The notes under the pieces were generated by a model. It worked only from the letters and a program-made list of their open reading frames with translations, ran no database searches and was not told the origin of the DNA. Source: Cryphonectria parasitica EP155 (taxonomy: Eukaryota; Ascomycota; Sordariomycetes; Diaporthales; Cryphonectriaceae). Taken from it: a DNA stretch of 64,000 nt. Location of the stretch: positions 3,224,001 to 3,288,000 of the forward strand of contig NW_024468913.1 of NCBI RefSeq assembly GCF_011745365.1, read 5' to 3'. The stretch's first letter is position 1. Each line of letters opens with the position of its first letter. Below, one piece after another: positions 41,392 to 52,368 of the stretch. The position numbers were made by a program, and so were the translations under genes.

Positions 41392-43124
41392 CCTGTTACT
41401 TACCATGTACATGATAAAAGCCTGCATTGTCTCGATCCTTGTGGTCCTCAGAAAATTCGCCTTACTCAGCGCAACTTCTGTGCTCATCTTCATCCTCTCC
41501 ACCAGGCTCGCCTTGGTCGACCCAAACTCCCGGTTCACGGTTCCCTCGTCCATGGCCACAGCAGCACTGAACCACGCGGCAAACAACACAGCCTGAACCG
41601 ACGCACGAGGCTCGTAGTTTGCATCAACCTCGTCCCAAAAGGCCTCATATTGCAGCTCGAGTGAGGGCCGGTGGACACAACGTGCTATCGGATGGACGGC
41701 GTCAAAGTAATGCTTGAGGAGACGATCGCCGGCTTGTCGGTAGGGGAGAAGATTGAGCAGAGAGGGTAATTCGCCGATCTGTCCGAAGAAGACTCCGCTT
41801 GTAGGCGGAATGTAAGAGGCGCTCGGCCGGAGGAAGTCTGGTAATGACTGATCGGGCCCGGCCGTTGCGTCGGAGAACGGCCCTGGTCCTGGTCCTGGTC
41901 CTCCTTGACTCGGCGCTTCAGCACCACCAAAGGGTGGCATCATGGCCGGCGGGAAGCCAGGAGGTGCTTGAGGCGCACCTCCCGAGAGTCCAGCTTGGAT
42001 CTAAGTCTCGCCTGTTAGCACTTTCTTCTTCTTCTTCTTCTTCTTCTTCTTCTTCTTCTTCTTCTTCTTCTTCTTCTTCTTCTTCTTCTTCTTCTTCTTC
42101 TTCTTCTTCTTCTTCTACTTCTGTTTGGAGCAGACCAAATGCCGCCAAGAACACTTACCTCTTCTGATATCCTCGGCCGGTTTAGGCCACCAATCTTCTC
42201 CGTCAACCTCATCTTGCCCACCTGGACGCCCAAGTCCAGAACGTCGTCCGTACCATCCGCGTCCTCCTCATACGTCAGGTCCAGGGCGATCATGGGCGTG
42301 ATCTCCAGGTCCCTCTCCTCGTCAAACTCGCCCTCGACATCATCTGCCAGGATGCGCTGCTGATAGAATCCCCGGCTGCTGCTCGTCCCAGACTTGGCCA
42401 CATCCCTCTCCAGCTGCCGCTCCAGCGATCCGACCTTTTCTTTGATCTCCGTCAGGCGCAGCTGGCTGGCCTCGTCGAGCTTGGGACCTAGGTACAGGCA
42501 TTCGCGCGCGAACTTGGAGCAGTTCGTACACGGGTTCGACTTGTTGCATTTAAGCTTACGGCGGCGGCACTCCAGGCACGAGGTAATCATGCGCATTCGA
42601 CGCCTGATTGGCCTGGTCGTCCCGCCGCCGCTGGTGCTGGTGCTGCTGCCACCAGCACCGCCCTCCCTCGTGGTGTGTGGTTGAGGCTGTTGTGATTGGT
42701 ACTGCGGCTCTTGTTGTTGTTGCTGCTGCTGTTGTTGTTGGTGGTGATGGTGATGGTGATGTTGGTGTTGGTATTGGTGCTGCTGCTGAAATTCTGATGA
42801 CGGTTGCTGCACGGAGGAGAAGCCGGGCTGTTGTTGGTGATGAAGATGACCGCCTCCTCCGGCGTTGTTGTTTCCTAAACCCATTTCGGCATTCACGCCG
42901 CTGAACCCTGCGCCGGCGGCGGATGAGGAGGATCTGTTGTTGTTACGGCCGTTTGTTGTATCCATAGTACCCGCGAATGCGCCGGAAGCGCCGCCATCCG
43001 GGGGCTGATAATGTGCGCTGTTGGAACGCAAGAGCAGGTCTGATTTGGAGTGGCACAGCGACAACCTAGGCGGCGGCGGCGGCGGGGCGACGTATCGATG
43101 TGCGAGAGGATCAGAGCTAGCCAT
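39461..43124 (-). CDS. Zn2Cys6 transcription factor with fungal-specific regulatory domain
   Basis: Four exons on the minus strand, 43124-42159, 42000-41404, 41274-39760 and 39592-39461, all joined in phase 0; about 1069 aa. The zinc cluster lies near residues 180-210 (CLECRRRKLKCNKSNPCTNC then SKFARECLY), with the normal six cysteines, followed by a heptad-like linker (LRLTEIKEKVGSLERQLE) that could dimerise. Exons 2 and 3 carry the fungal_trans middle homology region (LLKHYFDAVHPIARCVHRPS; AECMGLHRDGYKAYNLNPVE, then RRLIWHQLCFLDIRTCEAQG). Low-complexity blocks include poly-His, poly-Gln in exons 1 and 3, and GPGPGP. Such proteins bind CGG-containing sites in promoters; the target pathway is not apparent and no cluster surrounds it. 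The open frame upstream of 43124 has no ATG, so I start at 43124. Confidence 0.9.
41343..41390. repeat. (AG)24 microsatellite in intron 2 of the Zn2Cys6 gene
   Basis: A perfect AG dinucleotide run of 48 bases on the plus strand. In the transcript it is a CU tract between donor 41403 and acceptor 41275. An ATC trinucleotide array lies just downstream at about 41288-41311 in the same intron. Confidence 0.95.
42025..42116. repeat. (CTT)30 / (GAA)30 microsatellite in intron 1 of the Zn2Cys6 gene
   Basis: About 30 near-perfect CTT units on the plus strand, read as GAA in the transcript, fill more than half of the 158-nt intron (42158-42001). The branch site GCTAAC and acceptor TTAG follow it. Confidence 0.95.
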
Positions 43125-44763
43125 CTGACGACACCCCCTGTTTCTGGAACGGATGGGGTTGGGAGATTGAGAGTCCCAAGGTAGAGTCGTATTATAGACT
43201 CCCAATTCAAACAAGGGACCGATCGATCCAGCCCAGTCGCTCCAGGGGTGCCTCTTCCAGGTCCAAGGAATAAAACTATAAGGTACAACGTCTTTGGCTA
43301 ACAATAGTCGGTGAGGATGTTGCCTTCGTTTTCGTCTTCGTTTTCCCTTCTATTGGAGTGTCGTAAGTCCGCAATGAGAACTGGTCCCAATTTTGATTCA
43401 AGGGCCTGTGTCTGTTACCGTTGACCCAGCACAAAAAGTGAGTAGTCGATTGCGAAGGATCGATCTGTTTGTTGGAAAATTAACAAAAGACAGTCAGCAT
43501 GCACAAGCAGCCAAAGTGCTGAATGCAACTGTAATGTCTCTCTTGTTTATTATCTCCGGGACGCAAGCACGAAGGGAAACTCCTTGTCACAGCGACAGCT
43601 GCCAAACCAGAGATCGCTGCGATGGCCGTTGCTTGTGCTTGTGTTGTTTCTTGTCGCTAATCACGGTACAGCTGTGACGTCTGTGGGTGATTTATCTATC
43701 ACGACCCGGGCAGTCCGAGGCGCCGCGTGCTTGTTGCAAAAGGGCCTAGCAGAGCCGTCCGTGGCAGGCGGCTGATACTAGCATGGATCTCTGTCTCTGT
43801 CTCTCCCTCTTTTTCTTGTAGGTCTGTTTTACAACAAAGACGAGTACGTCGGCAGCTTGTTCTGACTTTCGTATTGTAGGATGTGAACGTCTCAGAGGGT
43901 GGAGCTGAGCTTGCGACTCGATGTACTGAGAACACAGTATAGAATGTCGTCGGCCATGAAATCAAGACAAAAGGCAGAAATAACTGGAGGAATATGAGGT
44001 GGAATAGAGAAGCTGTTATAAAGTAATAATAAATAGTGACGAGCGAAGAAAGCTGAGAGAGGAACAAGCCAGCCCATGAGACTGCTGAAGGGGAATTTTG
44101 GTGCCTCTGGGTCCGAGTGCTTTCATGTTCAAACCTTTTGGGTATTCGAGAACGGCGACACAAACCCATCTTTTTGGCCTAAAAAAAGGAAAATCTTCAG
44201 TTCTGTCGTGTCACAGTCGCCGCCATCCTCTCAGCGCGGGATCAAGCGGCCAGGAAGAAGAGACCAAACAATAACCAACTTTGAAGTTGGGGGCAACGAG
44301 GTCATCGAGGACCGCAGCGGTCAACAAGATTATTCCGAATCTTCTTCCTAGTATGCACCGCCCGTGGCTTGCTTGACGTTCCGTCAAAACCTACTGCGAC
44401 CTCGCTGGGTACTCGTCGTGTGGAAGGCTGCCCGCTGCATCTCGGACCGACTCCATGAGCAGCATGGCAGCACAAGGCTAGGTCGGGAAAACATTCAGAA
44501 TAGAAAAAAGCAGCCACCACCACGTTTGAGAGACGGACACTGCCGAAAATATCAACGGCTGGCCGATGACGATCCCGCAACGGGCGACGTGCTTCAGCAG
44601 ATGCACGTGGCGTCTTAGTCCGTCCAGCCGTGGGGGTGTGGTTGTCTCGCCCTTGCGCCACAACGAATTCCAAATGTTATGATGTTATGATGTTTCTTTT
44701 TCCATCAGGGCGAAGTCAACGTCTAGGTGCCACACATGCATGCTAGAGCTAGTCTTTTCCCTT

Positions 44764-44802
<39 letters not shown>

Positions 44803-45711
44803 GCAACACCCCCCCCCCCATGTTCATCGTGTGTTTCCAGTCTGTATCGGACGTCGGCGGCGACCACATGCCCAAAAACTCGCTTGATGGTCTTGGGAGA
44901 ACAACAAAACCCCCTGGGCGGGTGAGGGCTGTCGTGGTCAACCTCATCTCAGATAAGGTGAGCCAAACCTCCGGTCCTGTGGCTAGCCAGATGGAGGGAG
45001 GGGAGAGAGAGGCACAAGCAGGGTGTATTGCGTCGTGCTTGCATCCATCCCTGGTCCATCCTCTTGCAGCTCCACCACGGCAAAAGCAAGATTCTGAAGT
45101 ATGGTTGGCTTCAGCTGGCGAGCTGGGCACAAACCATGTCGGGAGAACATGGAATCGGCAGCATCTGGCGACCCTCAACAGATACTGTACAACGTTGCGT
45201 CTGTGTGACGGGGTTCGCTCGAAGAAAAAGTTGTGAAGTTGGCCTCCCTTCGAGAAGTGCACCAGGGGCGAGGCGGAGGCGGAGGAAAGGAGGAGGATTG
45301 ACGAGCGGTCAGTTCCTGCAAAGACGGTTGGATGTGAAAATATCTGCCGTGGTGTTTCGCTCTGCTAGCTGATCATGTATGCTCTTTTATTTGTCACGGT
45401 TGGCGTTTTTGGTGGTAGTGGTGTCTCTTTATTTTTATTTTTTTAGACCTTGTTAGTTTTCAGGTTGTGCAACCTGACCCCCCCACCAAGTGATACACAG
45501 AGACGGCAGGAGCACTCCACTGTCAAGTAACTCTTGTCATACGCAGTAAAACTAGGATTCATCGACTCGCCCCTTCATCTGGGATGAGACCTTGCGGGTG
45601 GTTTTTTTTGGTCTTATCAAGTCTCCCCTAATCATAGACTCTGAAGAAGACTTCGTCGTCAGCTGTTCGACTTTTGCTCTTCGGTACACGTGATAGTATA
45701 TCCAATTACCC
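43125..45711. other. 2.6 kb upstream region of the Zn2Cys6 gene and 3' region of the 859-aa gene
   Basis: No ORF here has coding character; the longest (about 44723-45262) are produced by the CT repeat and are open on both strands. It contains a (CT)17 run (44767-44800) and C11 (44809-44819). It should hold the transcription factor promoter and the 3' UTR of the next gene. Confidence 0.6.
44767..44819. repeat. (CT)17 microsatellite and C11 run
   Basis: A perfect CT run of 34 bases, eight unrelated bases, then eleven C. It lies in the long upstream region of the Zn2Cys6 gene. Confidence 0.9.
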
Positions 45712-48291
45712 TTATAGCCCTCCAATGGCCTCCTTCAGCTTCGTGTTTTCTCGAACTCCTCCAGTATCGTTAAAAAGCCCTCGCCCTCTGCAGACAGGCC
45801 CAGCGTCCTCGTCTGCGTGATGATGACTTTGGGTAGTTCGCCGACCTATGCGTTTTCTGGCGAGTCTTCCTGAGTGACGGTGGATGTATGACTTCCAAAG
45901 CGCACGCAATTTTGCAAGATGCAGACCTTTCTGGAGTTTGGATATCTCAGCGCGAGATGGCGTTGGGGTCCCTTTGTCAACCGCTTCTCTGAGACTTCTT
46001 TGCCACACCTGCCAGTTGGCCTCGCGGCGCCGTTTTAGAATCACGCCCACCCTGATGCAAGATTGTTCGCCGAGGTGCGTATAGATGATCCCCAGATACC
46101 ATCTCAAGCGCTCCACACTCCCGGTTTTGCCTTGGTCCAATGTCCGCATAATGACAGAGGTCAATGTCGCCAAGTCGCGAGCAGACAGGTGGCCTTGTTT
46201 GTTGGCGAGGATACCGGTGAAGGCTGTCACGTAATGTAGGGCCTGCCGGTCCGTGAGCTGTCGAGCGTGAAGCAGCAGCTTGAGGCTCCATTGTATCCTC
46301 TTGACCTGGCGGACCCATGCTTTCGTCTTGGGAACGCAAGCTACGGGCTCATATGAGTCAAGTTGGCGTTCCACGCTCTCAGATTCTACCTCCATCAGCT
46401 GCTGCTCATAGGAGCTCTCCACGGTTTGATTCGCCAATGGATTCAACGGCTGTTTGCCTGAGATTTGGATTGTCATTTTTCGAGCCAGCAGAATCGGGTC
46501 GATCTGTGGATATTTCCAACGCGTCGTTTGCTTTGCTGCAAACTTGTCCCAAAAGGCCGGCCACCAGAAGTTGCGGACTCTTCCTTCTTGCTTGCAGAGG
46601 ATAAAGTGGAGGAGTAGGGCGACACGATGATCATTTGAAGTCCAAGCCAGCCTCTGTAGGAATGCAGAGCTGACGGTGCGGCTGTCAGACAGCAGAGAAA
46701 GCTGTCGCAGGAGCTTCTTTGGCCCGCCTCGAAAACGGAGGAGGCTCCAAAGATTCCAGAAGATGGCTGTGCATTGCTTTGGCGTGTTCGTCTTGTTGAC
46801 TGCAAGAGCCAAAGCAGCTATGGCAAAGTGGTCGTCCTTGCCTCGGATATTGTTCCAGATGCTGCGAGTCCAATCTGGGTCTGTGAGCATGCCCTGGCTG
46901 GACCAGTGAAGCAAGAACAGGTCGCATAGTTCCATGTATGAGAGGGCAGCATGGCCATTGGGCGCAAACATACACAGCAGCTGCTTGAACTCGTCTGTCT
47001 GTACATTGGGCAGCCGGGCGAGGATCTGGAGCCAGTTGTAGCGCATTCTAGACCAAGTGGTAGGTGTCCCAGTGTGCACTACGAGTCGCATATATAAGTG
47101 TCGATGAGATCCTGGATCCGTGGTCTTCAGGGCCTCGGCGAGCAGCTCAGTTAGTTTTAGATCATCTGACATCAAATGAGCCTGCTTGAGCGCGATTCGT
47201 TGGACTCTGGCGAGGAGTTTCTCGGCAAGACGCATATGGGAGCGTGCTCGTTGGACTTGTCCGTCGGCTAAATCCGACTCCATGGCCTTGAACAGTTTGT
47301 CAATCCGCCCGGACCAAAGCGAAGCGCTCGACGAGAGTCGGGATATTTCACCGTGGTGCCAGACCTCCGGCTCTCCGTGGAGATCACTGGTGCTCCACAG
47401 GTCGAAATACCGGTAGAGGACTGAGAGTAGCAGGTTACTCGATCTTCGAACCTGTCGCGGGCGGAGGTTATCCATAACAAACATCAACAGCTTCGTGTTC
47501 GCTATGTTGACTTCGCAATCCCTTAACTGTTCCAGCCACTTCTCCCAGAACCGTGCCGTGGGAACGAAGAAGTTGCCATCCAGTGACTTCGCACCCATGA
47601 TGCCTCGGGCAGCACTGGACATGAGGTAGGGAAAAAGCGTCTGCAACTCTGGATGCACTCGACGTGCTGTCTCGAGATGCTCAAAAGCCGCAAAGTATAT
47701 CTCGCCGACGCCTGAGCTGGTGAATCCTCCTCTCGACACAATTTTTGTGGCCCGGCAGACGAGGCCTATGAACTCGGCGCGGTACTCGTCGGCAGTGCTA
47801 AAGCTGTTGATGTGTAACTCTTTCAATTCCTTCATGAAGGACATGACGAATTGCGGGTTGAAGTCGACTCGAAGCGGCGGCGGCCTTTCAACCTCTCTTC
47901 CAGCTGGTCGTATAACAGTTGTTTCAAGGGGGGTGGGCGGCTCAAGCGTCCGTCGGATGGTGGCCTTTGGCGGTGGTGATGACCAGAGGTCTGGCTTGGG
48001 CGGCTGCCACCGCCAGTTGGTCATGTCTGGTGCGTTTGACAGTGCCCATACTGGCAGCGATCCGATGGATTGCATAGCATTGAGCTCCGTCATCTGTCTT
48101 CTTCCAAATCGCTTGCGGTGATACATGGGCCCCGGAGCCGAGCTGACGGCCCGCCTCTTTGTCACTGAAACATCGAGGTATCGCCGGAATGCTCGACTAA
48201 GGACGTCGTCCGTCACCCAGACCGCGTCAACAGACACATCGTTGCGGCCTTGGAGTGCTCGGCAACATTGTATTGTCGGTCTCGGAGGCAT
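45712..48291 (-). CDS. Large helical protein, probably mitochondrial (PPR-like), function unknown
   Basis: A single exon of 859 aa. The N-terminus is basic and Arg/Ser-rich with few acids (MPPRPTIQCCRALQG, FRRYLDVSVTKRRAVSS), compatible with mitochondrial import. It then has PGPMYHRKRFGRRQMTEL, a motif I associate with fungal mitochondrial proteins. The rest is helical with many aromatic and Leu residues and repeated helix pairs, without a clear PPR consensus. A role in mitochondrial RNA metabolism is an inference from this look, not from a match. The first in-frame ATG is at 48291; the frame is open upstream to about 48436 without an ATG. It shares a 0.5 kb divergent promoter with HEM12. Confidence 0.7.
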   Translation of the reverse strand: MPPRPTIQCCRALQGRNDVSVDAVWVTDDVLSRAFRRYLDVSVTKRRAVSSAPGPMYHRKRFGRRQMTELNAMQSIGSLPVWALSNAPDMTNWRWQPPKPDLWSSPPPKATIRRTLEPPTPLETTVIRPAGREVERPPPLRVDFNPQFVMSFMKELKELHINSFSTADEYRAEFIGLVCRATKIVSRGGFTSSGVGEIYFAAFEHLETARRVHPELQTLFPYLMSSAARGIMGAKSLDGNFFVPTARFWEKWLEQLRDCEVNIANTKLLMFVMDNLRPRQVRRSSNLLLSVLYRYFDLWSTSDLHGEPEVWHHGEISRLSSSASLWSGRIDKLFKAMESDLADGQVQRARSHMRLAEKLLARVQRIALKQAHLMSDDLKLTELLAEALKTTDPGSHRHLYMRLVVHTGTPTTWSRMRYNWLQILARLPNVQTDEFKQLLCMFAPNGHAALSYMELCDLFLLHWSSQGMLTDPDWTRSIWNNIRGKDDHFAIAALALAVNKTNTPKQCTAIFWNLWSLLRFRGGPKKLLRQLSLLSDSRTVSSAFLQRLAWTSNDHRVALLLHFILCKQEGRVRNFWWPAFWDKFAAKQTTRWKYPQIDPILLARKMTIQISGKQPLNPLANQTVESSYEQQLMEVESESVERQLDSYEPVACVPKTKAWVRQVKRIQWSLKLLLHARQLTDRQALHYVTAFTGILANKQGHLSARDLATLTSVIMRTLDQGKTGSVERLRWYLGIIYTHLGEQSCIRVGVILKRRREANWQVWQRSLREAVDKGTPTPSRAEISKLQKGLHLAKLRALWKSYIHRHSGRLARKRIGRRTTQSHHHADEDAGPVCRGRGLFNDTGGVRENTKLKEAIGGL

Positions 48292-48820
48292 AGTTGGTGG
48301 GGCTGTATGCGCCTCCAAGTCATGACCATCCCTCAGCAGAACCCTGCCGCTGATGGGCTGTTCTCCGGGTGATCTCTCGATATCGTCGGCATGGGCTAAT
48401 TGGTGGTACTGTCGGGGGAGTCGATGTGGTTCGGGTCAGCTGGCCGAGGGTTTGCGATATGATGTTGAGAAGACATCTTCGGAGGGGCAGCGAGAGAAAG
48501 TTCGAGCTTCGGACTGCCAAGCCTAAGGGCCTGGTGCTGCGTACCTGGCGCTATTGGGTACGTACTGTACTGTACTGCCATACATGGTATTGGTATCTAC
48601 TGTAGTAAGCTCTCAAGTGTCTAGGGCTGACTGGCAGGGGTGAGGCACCCTGGGCCACCCTGGCTGACCAGTGACGACAGTAATCCCGGGAAGGCTGCCG
48701 CCCCTTCACCCCCCCCCCCCACCACATGTAGCTTTTCTAGCTGCTGTCGGAGCTTCTCCTTCTGAGCCTCAGATGGTGGGGTACATTTCTCACGACCTCA
48801 ACCCTCAACGAACAGCAAGC
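48292..48820. promoter_or_regulatory. Divergent promoter region, 859-aa gene / HEM12
   Basis: A 529-base interval between two outward start codons. It contains a run of 12 C (48709-48720) about 100 bases before the HEM12 ATG. A short minus-strand ORF begins with an ATG at 48476 (MSSQHHIANPRPADP, stop near 48396) and could be an upstream ORF of the 859-aa gene. Confidence 0.55.
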
Positions 48821-50154
48821 ATGGGTCAATTCGAGCCGTTGCAGAATGATCTGCTCCTTAGAGCAGCACGGGGCAAGTTAACCTTGGTTATTTGGTGCTC
48901 TGAACCAATTTTGATTTTGAAGACGACTAACCTCTCAGGAGGATATAGGCGAGAAGGTTGAGCGACCACCCATTTGGGTGATGCGCCAAGGTACACTGAA
49001 CACGATTTCCGATCTGCTGAGCCGCCCCATGATGCATCTGGACTGTTGGCTGATTATTGAACAATAATGCAACTCAGCCGGTCGCTATCTTCCCGAATAC
49101 CATGAGGCCAAGGGCAACCGTGATTTCTTCGAATGCTGCCGCAGTCCCGAAATCGCCTCCACTTTGACCCTGCAGCCCATCGAGCGCTTCGCTGGGCTCC
49201 TTGATGCCGCCATTATCTTCTCGGACATTCTGGTCATACCGCAGGCGATGGGAATGGTGGTGGAGATGGTGGACAAGAAGGGCCCGCACTTTCCGGATCC
49301 GCTCAAGACGCCCGAGGATAAGCAGTACAAGGAGGTCATGGAGCGACACGTCGATGTGGCCAAGGAGTTGGACTACGTGTACAAGGCCATCACGCTCACG
49401 CGCAAGAAGCTGCAGGGACGGGTCCCCCTTTTTGGATTCTGCGGTGCGCCGTGGACCCTGCTGTGCTATATGGTCGAGGGCGGCGGTACGAAGCTGTTCG
49501 TGCACAGCAAGACATGGATCTACAAGTATCCAGAGCAGGCCAAGGCTCTTTTACAGAAGATTGCGGAGCTCTGCGTCGACTACCTCGCATTACAGGTCGA
49601 GGCTGGTGCTCAGGTGAGCCCCCGGACATGATGGTTATCGCTCCTGTCTTTCAGTTTGTGAGCTGACGAGACTACCCTAGATTGTTCAAGTCTTCGACTC
49701 TTGGGCAGGCGAGTTGTCACCGACTACCTTCAAAGAGTTCTCAGAGCCCTATCTACGTTACATATCTGAGAACCTGCCTAAGAAGCTGAAGTCGATGCAG
49801 CTGGACCCGGTGCCCATGGTCGTCTTTCCCAAAGGCGCCTGGTATGCCCTGGACTCGATGTGCAACTCGGACTACAACATCGTCGGCCTGGACTGGTTGT
49901 ACGACCCGGCCGAGGCGTCCAAGGTCCGCGGCGACAGAAACACTGTGCTTCAAGGCAATGCTGATCCTGGCGTCCTTTACGGCTCACATGAGTCGATCAC
50001 CAAGACCGTGAAGAACATGGTCGAGGGTTTTGGCTGGGCACAGAAGAAGAGAGGCTGGATTGTCAACCTGGGTCACGGTATCACACCGTTTGTCAAGCCG
50101 GATGATCTGAGATTCTTCCTGCAAGAAATTCATCGTCAAACGCTGGCAGCATAG
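48821..50154 (+). CDS. HEM12: Uroporphyrinogen decarboxylase (haem biosynthesis)
   Basis: Four exons: 48821-48872, 48949-48990, 49078-49613 and 49681-50154, giving 367 aa, the usual length. The enzyme decarboxylates uroporphyrinogen III to coproporphyrinogen III in the cytosol. The N-terminal signature [16 protein letters not shown] is restored across intron 2. Substrate-binding landmarks include the conserved Arg of RQAGRY and the Asp in [33 protein letters not shown] and [11 protein letters not shown] are further family blocks. Intron 1 (48873-48948) begins GC rather than GT (CGGG|GCAAGT) and ends ATATAG after a GACTAAC branch site; only this join keeps the frame ([12 protein letters not shown]). 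Introns 2 and 3 are GT-AG. It converges with the GNAT gene 250 bases downstream. Confidence 0.97.
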
Positions 50155-50404
50155 ATGGATGTCTTCCACTGTATATTATTTAGGAAGCGTTAAAAAAGAT
50201 ACTTGCTCAGACCTACCACAATGCAGAGCTTAGGGTCCTCGCCACTTAAGGTATACTGTTGAAGTCAATGACAGTCCTATGCAAACATTTCGTTAGCTGC
50301 CCGAACGTAAACAGAGAAAAGAAAGAAGAAAAGAGGTGCGTTCAAAGGGGGCAGTCTGGCACCGAAATGATCAAAGCCAACAGGGCTTTGGAAGAGCACC
50401 GAGC

Positions 50405-51575
50405 TTACCAACTAGTCCTCAAACCCTTCTTACCGCCAATGCTTTTACAAAGCCCCTGGCTCTGGACATTGTCGATGTGAACATCAGCAGAACCTACAAG
50501 ACATATTACTGTATCAGCACTCTCGTGTTCTATAGCAGCAGCACAACCACCACCAACAACAACAGAGGCTGCTTCTCATAAACTCACCCCAACCATCGTC
50601 GCCAAAATTATGCTGCCGTAATACCTTGGTGGCCACAGCCTTTGCGAGACCCTTGCCACGATACGGCTCCTGTCACTCGTTAGTTCACCTCAAACCATCC
50701 TGATAGGAGACAGCCAGCAAGTCATCTTTCCGTTCCCCCCCTTTTGCTCTACTCACCTCGACATGCAAAGTGCTCAGTGTCCCAGCATTCCCCATGAACC
50801 CCCAAGCAACGAGCACACCCTCCCTGTTCCTCACGCCCACATTCGGCTCACACATCAAGTGATCCGCCACCTTGGGGATCTTGGTCCGCGACGCAATCAG
50901 AGGGACATCCTCCCTCCTCACCGCAGCCCACCGCAGCCCATCCCTCGCAAAGTCAGCCGTCTCCAGCGCCAGCAGCTCCGCGGGGAGCACGGGCAGCTCG
51001 TCCACCCGGAACAGCCACACGTCGTGCGGGTTCCAGTAGCTGCTCGTGAAGCCGCGCCGCTCCACTAGGAGCCGGTAGGTGGCTTCGTGCAGGTTCCCGA
51101 CCATCGTGCCTCCGGGCCGGCCTAGGACGTGGCGGTTGTCGGCGGCCGTGGCGGAGGCGATGTCGCGCGCGCGCTGGAAGATGGCGACGGCGAGGTCCAG
51201 GACGAGGTCGACCTCTGCAGGTGATAGGGCGGATGATGATGACGATGTCGTCGCGTCTGCACCTTGGGGGACGTCCTGAAGTGTCGAGTAGAAGAACATC
51301 TCGGTGCTGGGGTGCTGGGAGAGGTCCAAGTAGGCGGCGGCGAAGTGCTTTGGGGCTGCCTGCTGCTGCCCTGGGCTCCCTCCGATCTCCTCATCCTGTC
51401 GGGCGAGCTTGTCGTCGGTCGCGAAGAGGAAGTGGGCATGTTCGGATGTGCCTCCTGGGCGGTGTGTGAACTGCCCGCGCCGGAGGACGGAGAAAGAGTG
51501 TGGGAGGTGTTCTTGGAGCGGGGCGAGGAGGGCCAGCGGGATGGGCCCTGAAGTATCTGTCACGGTAGGGGCCAT
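50405..51575 (-). CDS. GNAT-family N-acetyltransferase (FR47/GLYAT-like)
   Basis: Three exons on the minus strand, 51575-50757, 50669-50588 and 50493-50405, giving 329 aa. Joins give LSTLHVE|PYRGKGLAKAVATKV with E before P, then DDGWG|SADVHIDNVQSQG. The C-terminal third is a GNAT fold: the strand VLVAWGFMGNAGTLSTLHVE, the acetyl-CoA pyrophosphate loop YRGKGLA (R/Q-x-x-G-x-G/A), and the final ADVHIDNVQSQGLCKSIGGK. The N-terminal two thirds resemble the regulatory half of fungal FR47-like proteins. The family transfers acetyl groups from acetyl-CoA; the substrate is unknown. The last two exons are short and would be missed by ORF calling alone: the long ORF reads past the first donor into intron. 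Confidence 0.85.
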
Positions 51576-52368
51576 TTTGTTCGCAAGGCTGTGTATCTGA
51601 AGTTAATTGATATATGATTATTTCGAACCGCTGTGCGTGGTGATGACCTTGATCTTGGCGCTATCAACCAATGGTAAAATAATGTCCGAGTTCTCATACA
51701 TATATCTATATATACGTTCCACATGGTGATGATATAAATAAAAATTGAGTCATAAACCGGCAAGACTCCTATCGCGGAGCATCTGCACAAAAGAAGCGCT
51801 TCATCGACAATCCAAAATGGCCACGCGTATATTTGTGCTGTCTCATCATGCGCAGAAATGCGAATAAGATTGTTCTAGGGAAATATTATTAAGGTAGGGC
51901 TGATGAAAAAGTTCCTTGTATGTTCTCTCGCATCATGACGAGGCTGCTCTCTGGAAGCGACAGACAACATTGAAGGTTCGGACGACCGCTTAGACGGGGA
52001 GAGAGATAAGTCATCACTGTAGGGTAGCATTTAAGGGACGCATGTCTCGCCCTCTACATAATCTCACTCTTTACATGCATAGTTCCGTCCTCTTTTTTCG
52101 ATAACACATCTTGATATCAATTGAATCCTTCCTAATTGTAGACCCCTCCCGAATCAGGTGATTCATTGCAGCCTATAGCTGCCCCATTTCAATGTAAAGA
52201 AGAAGAAAAGAAAAAAAATCACAATTGGGTATTCATTCCTCATCAGCCTTTTCCTTTTTATGGACTACTGACCTCCTACTATACTTCTCAAAGTCATCTG
52301 CCAACCCCGAACTTTTTAGAACTTTTTGATTTTGGTCTTTGGCCCCCAGTGGACAATCCCGAGAACCT
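51576..52368. other. Intergenic: GNAT promoter and DUF3602 3' region
   Basis: About 0.8 kb, AT-rich, with an alternating TA patch near 51700-51716. No ORF or repeat is supported. It probably holds the promoter of the GNAT gene and the terminator of the DUF3602 gene. Confidence 0.6.

Noticed and set aside
44723..45262. ORFs open on both strands over the CT microsatellite
   Set aside because: The dinucleotide repeat keeps all frames open; no start context, splice sites or motif support a gene.
50685..50756. C-terminal tail of the GNAT ORF as read without splicing
   Set aside because: It reads into intron 1; splicing to 50669 and 50493 restores the acetyl-CoA loop and the family C-terminus.
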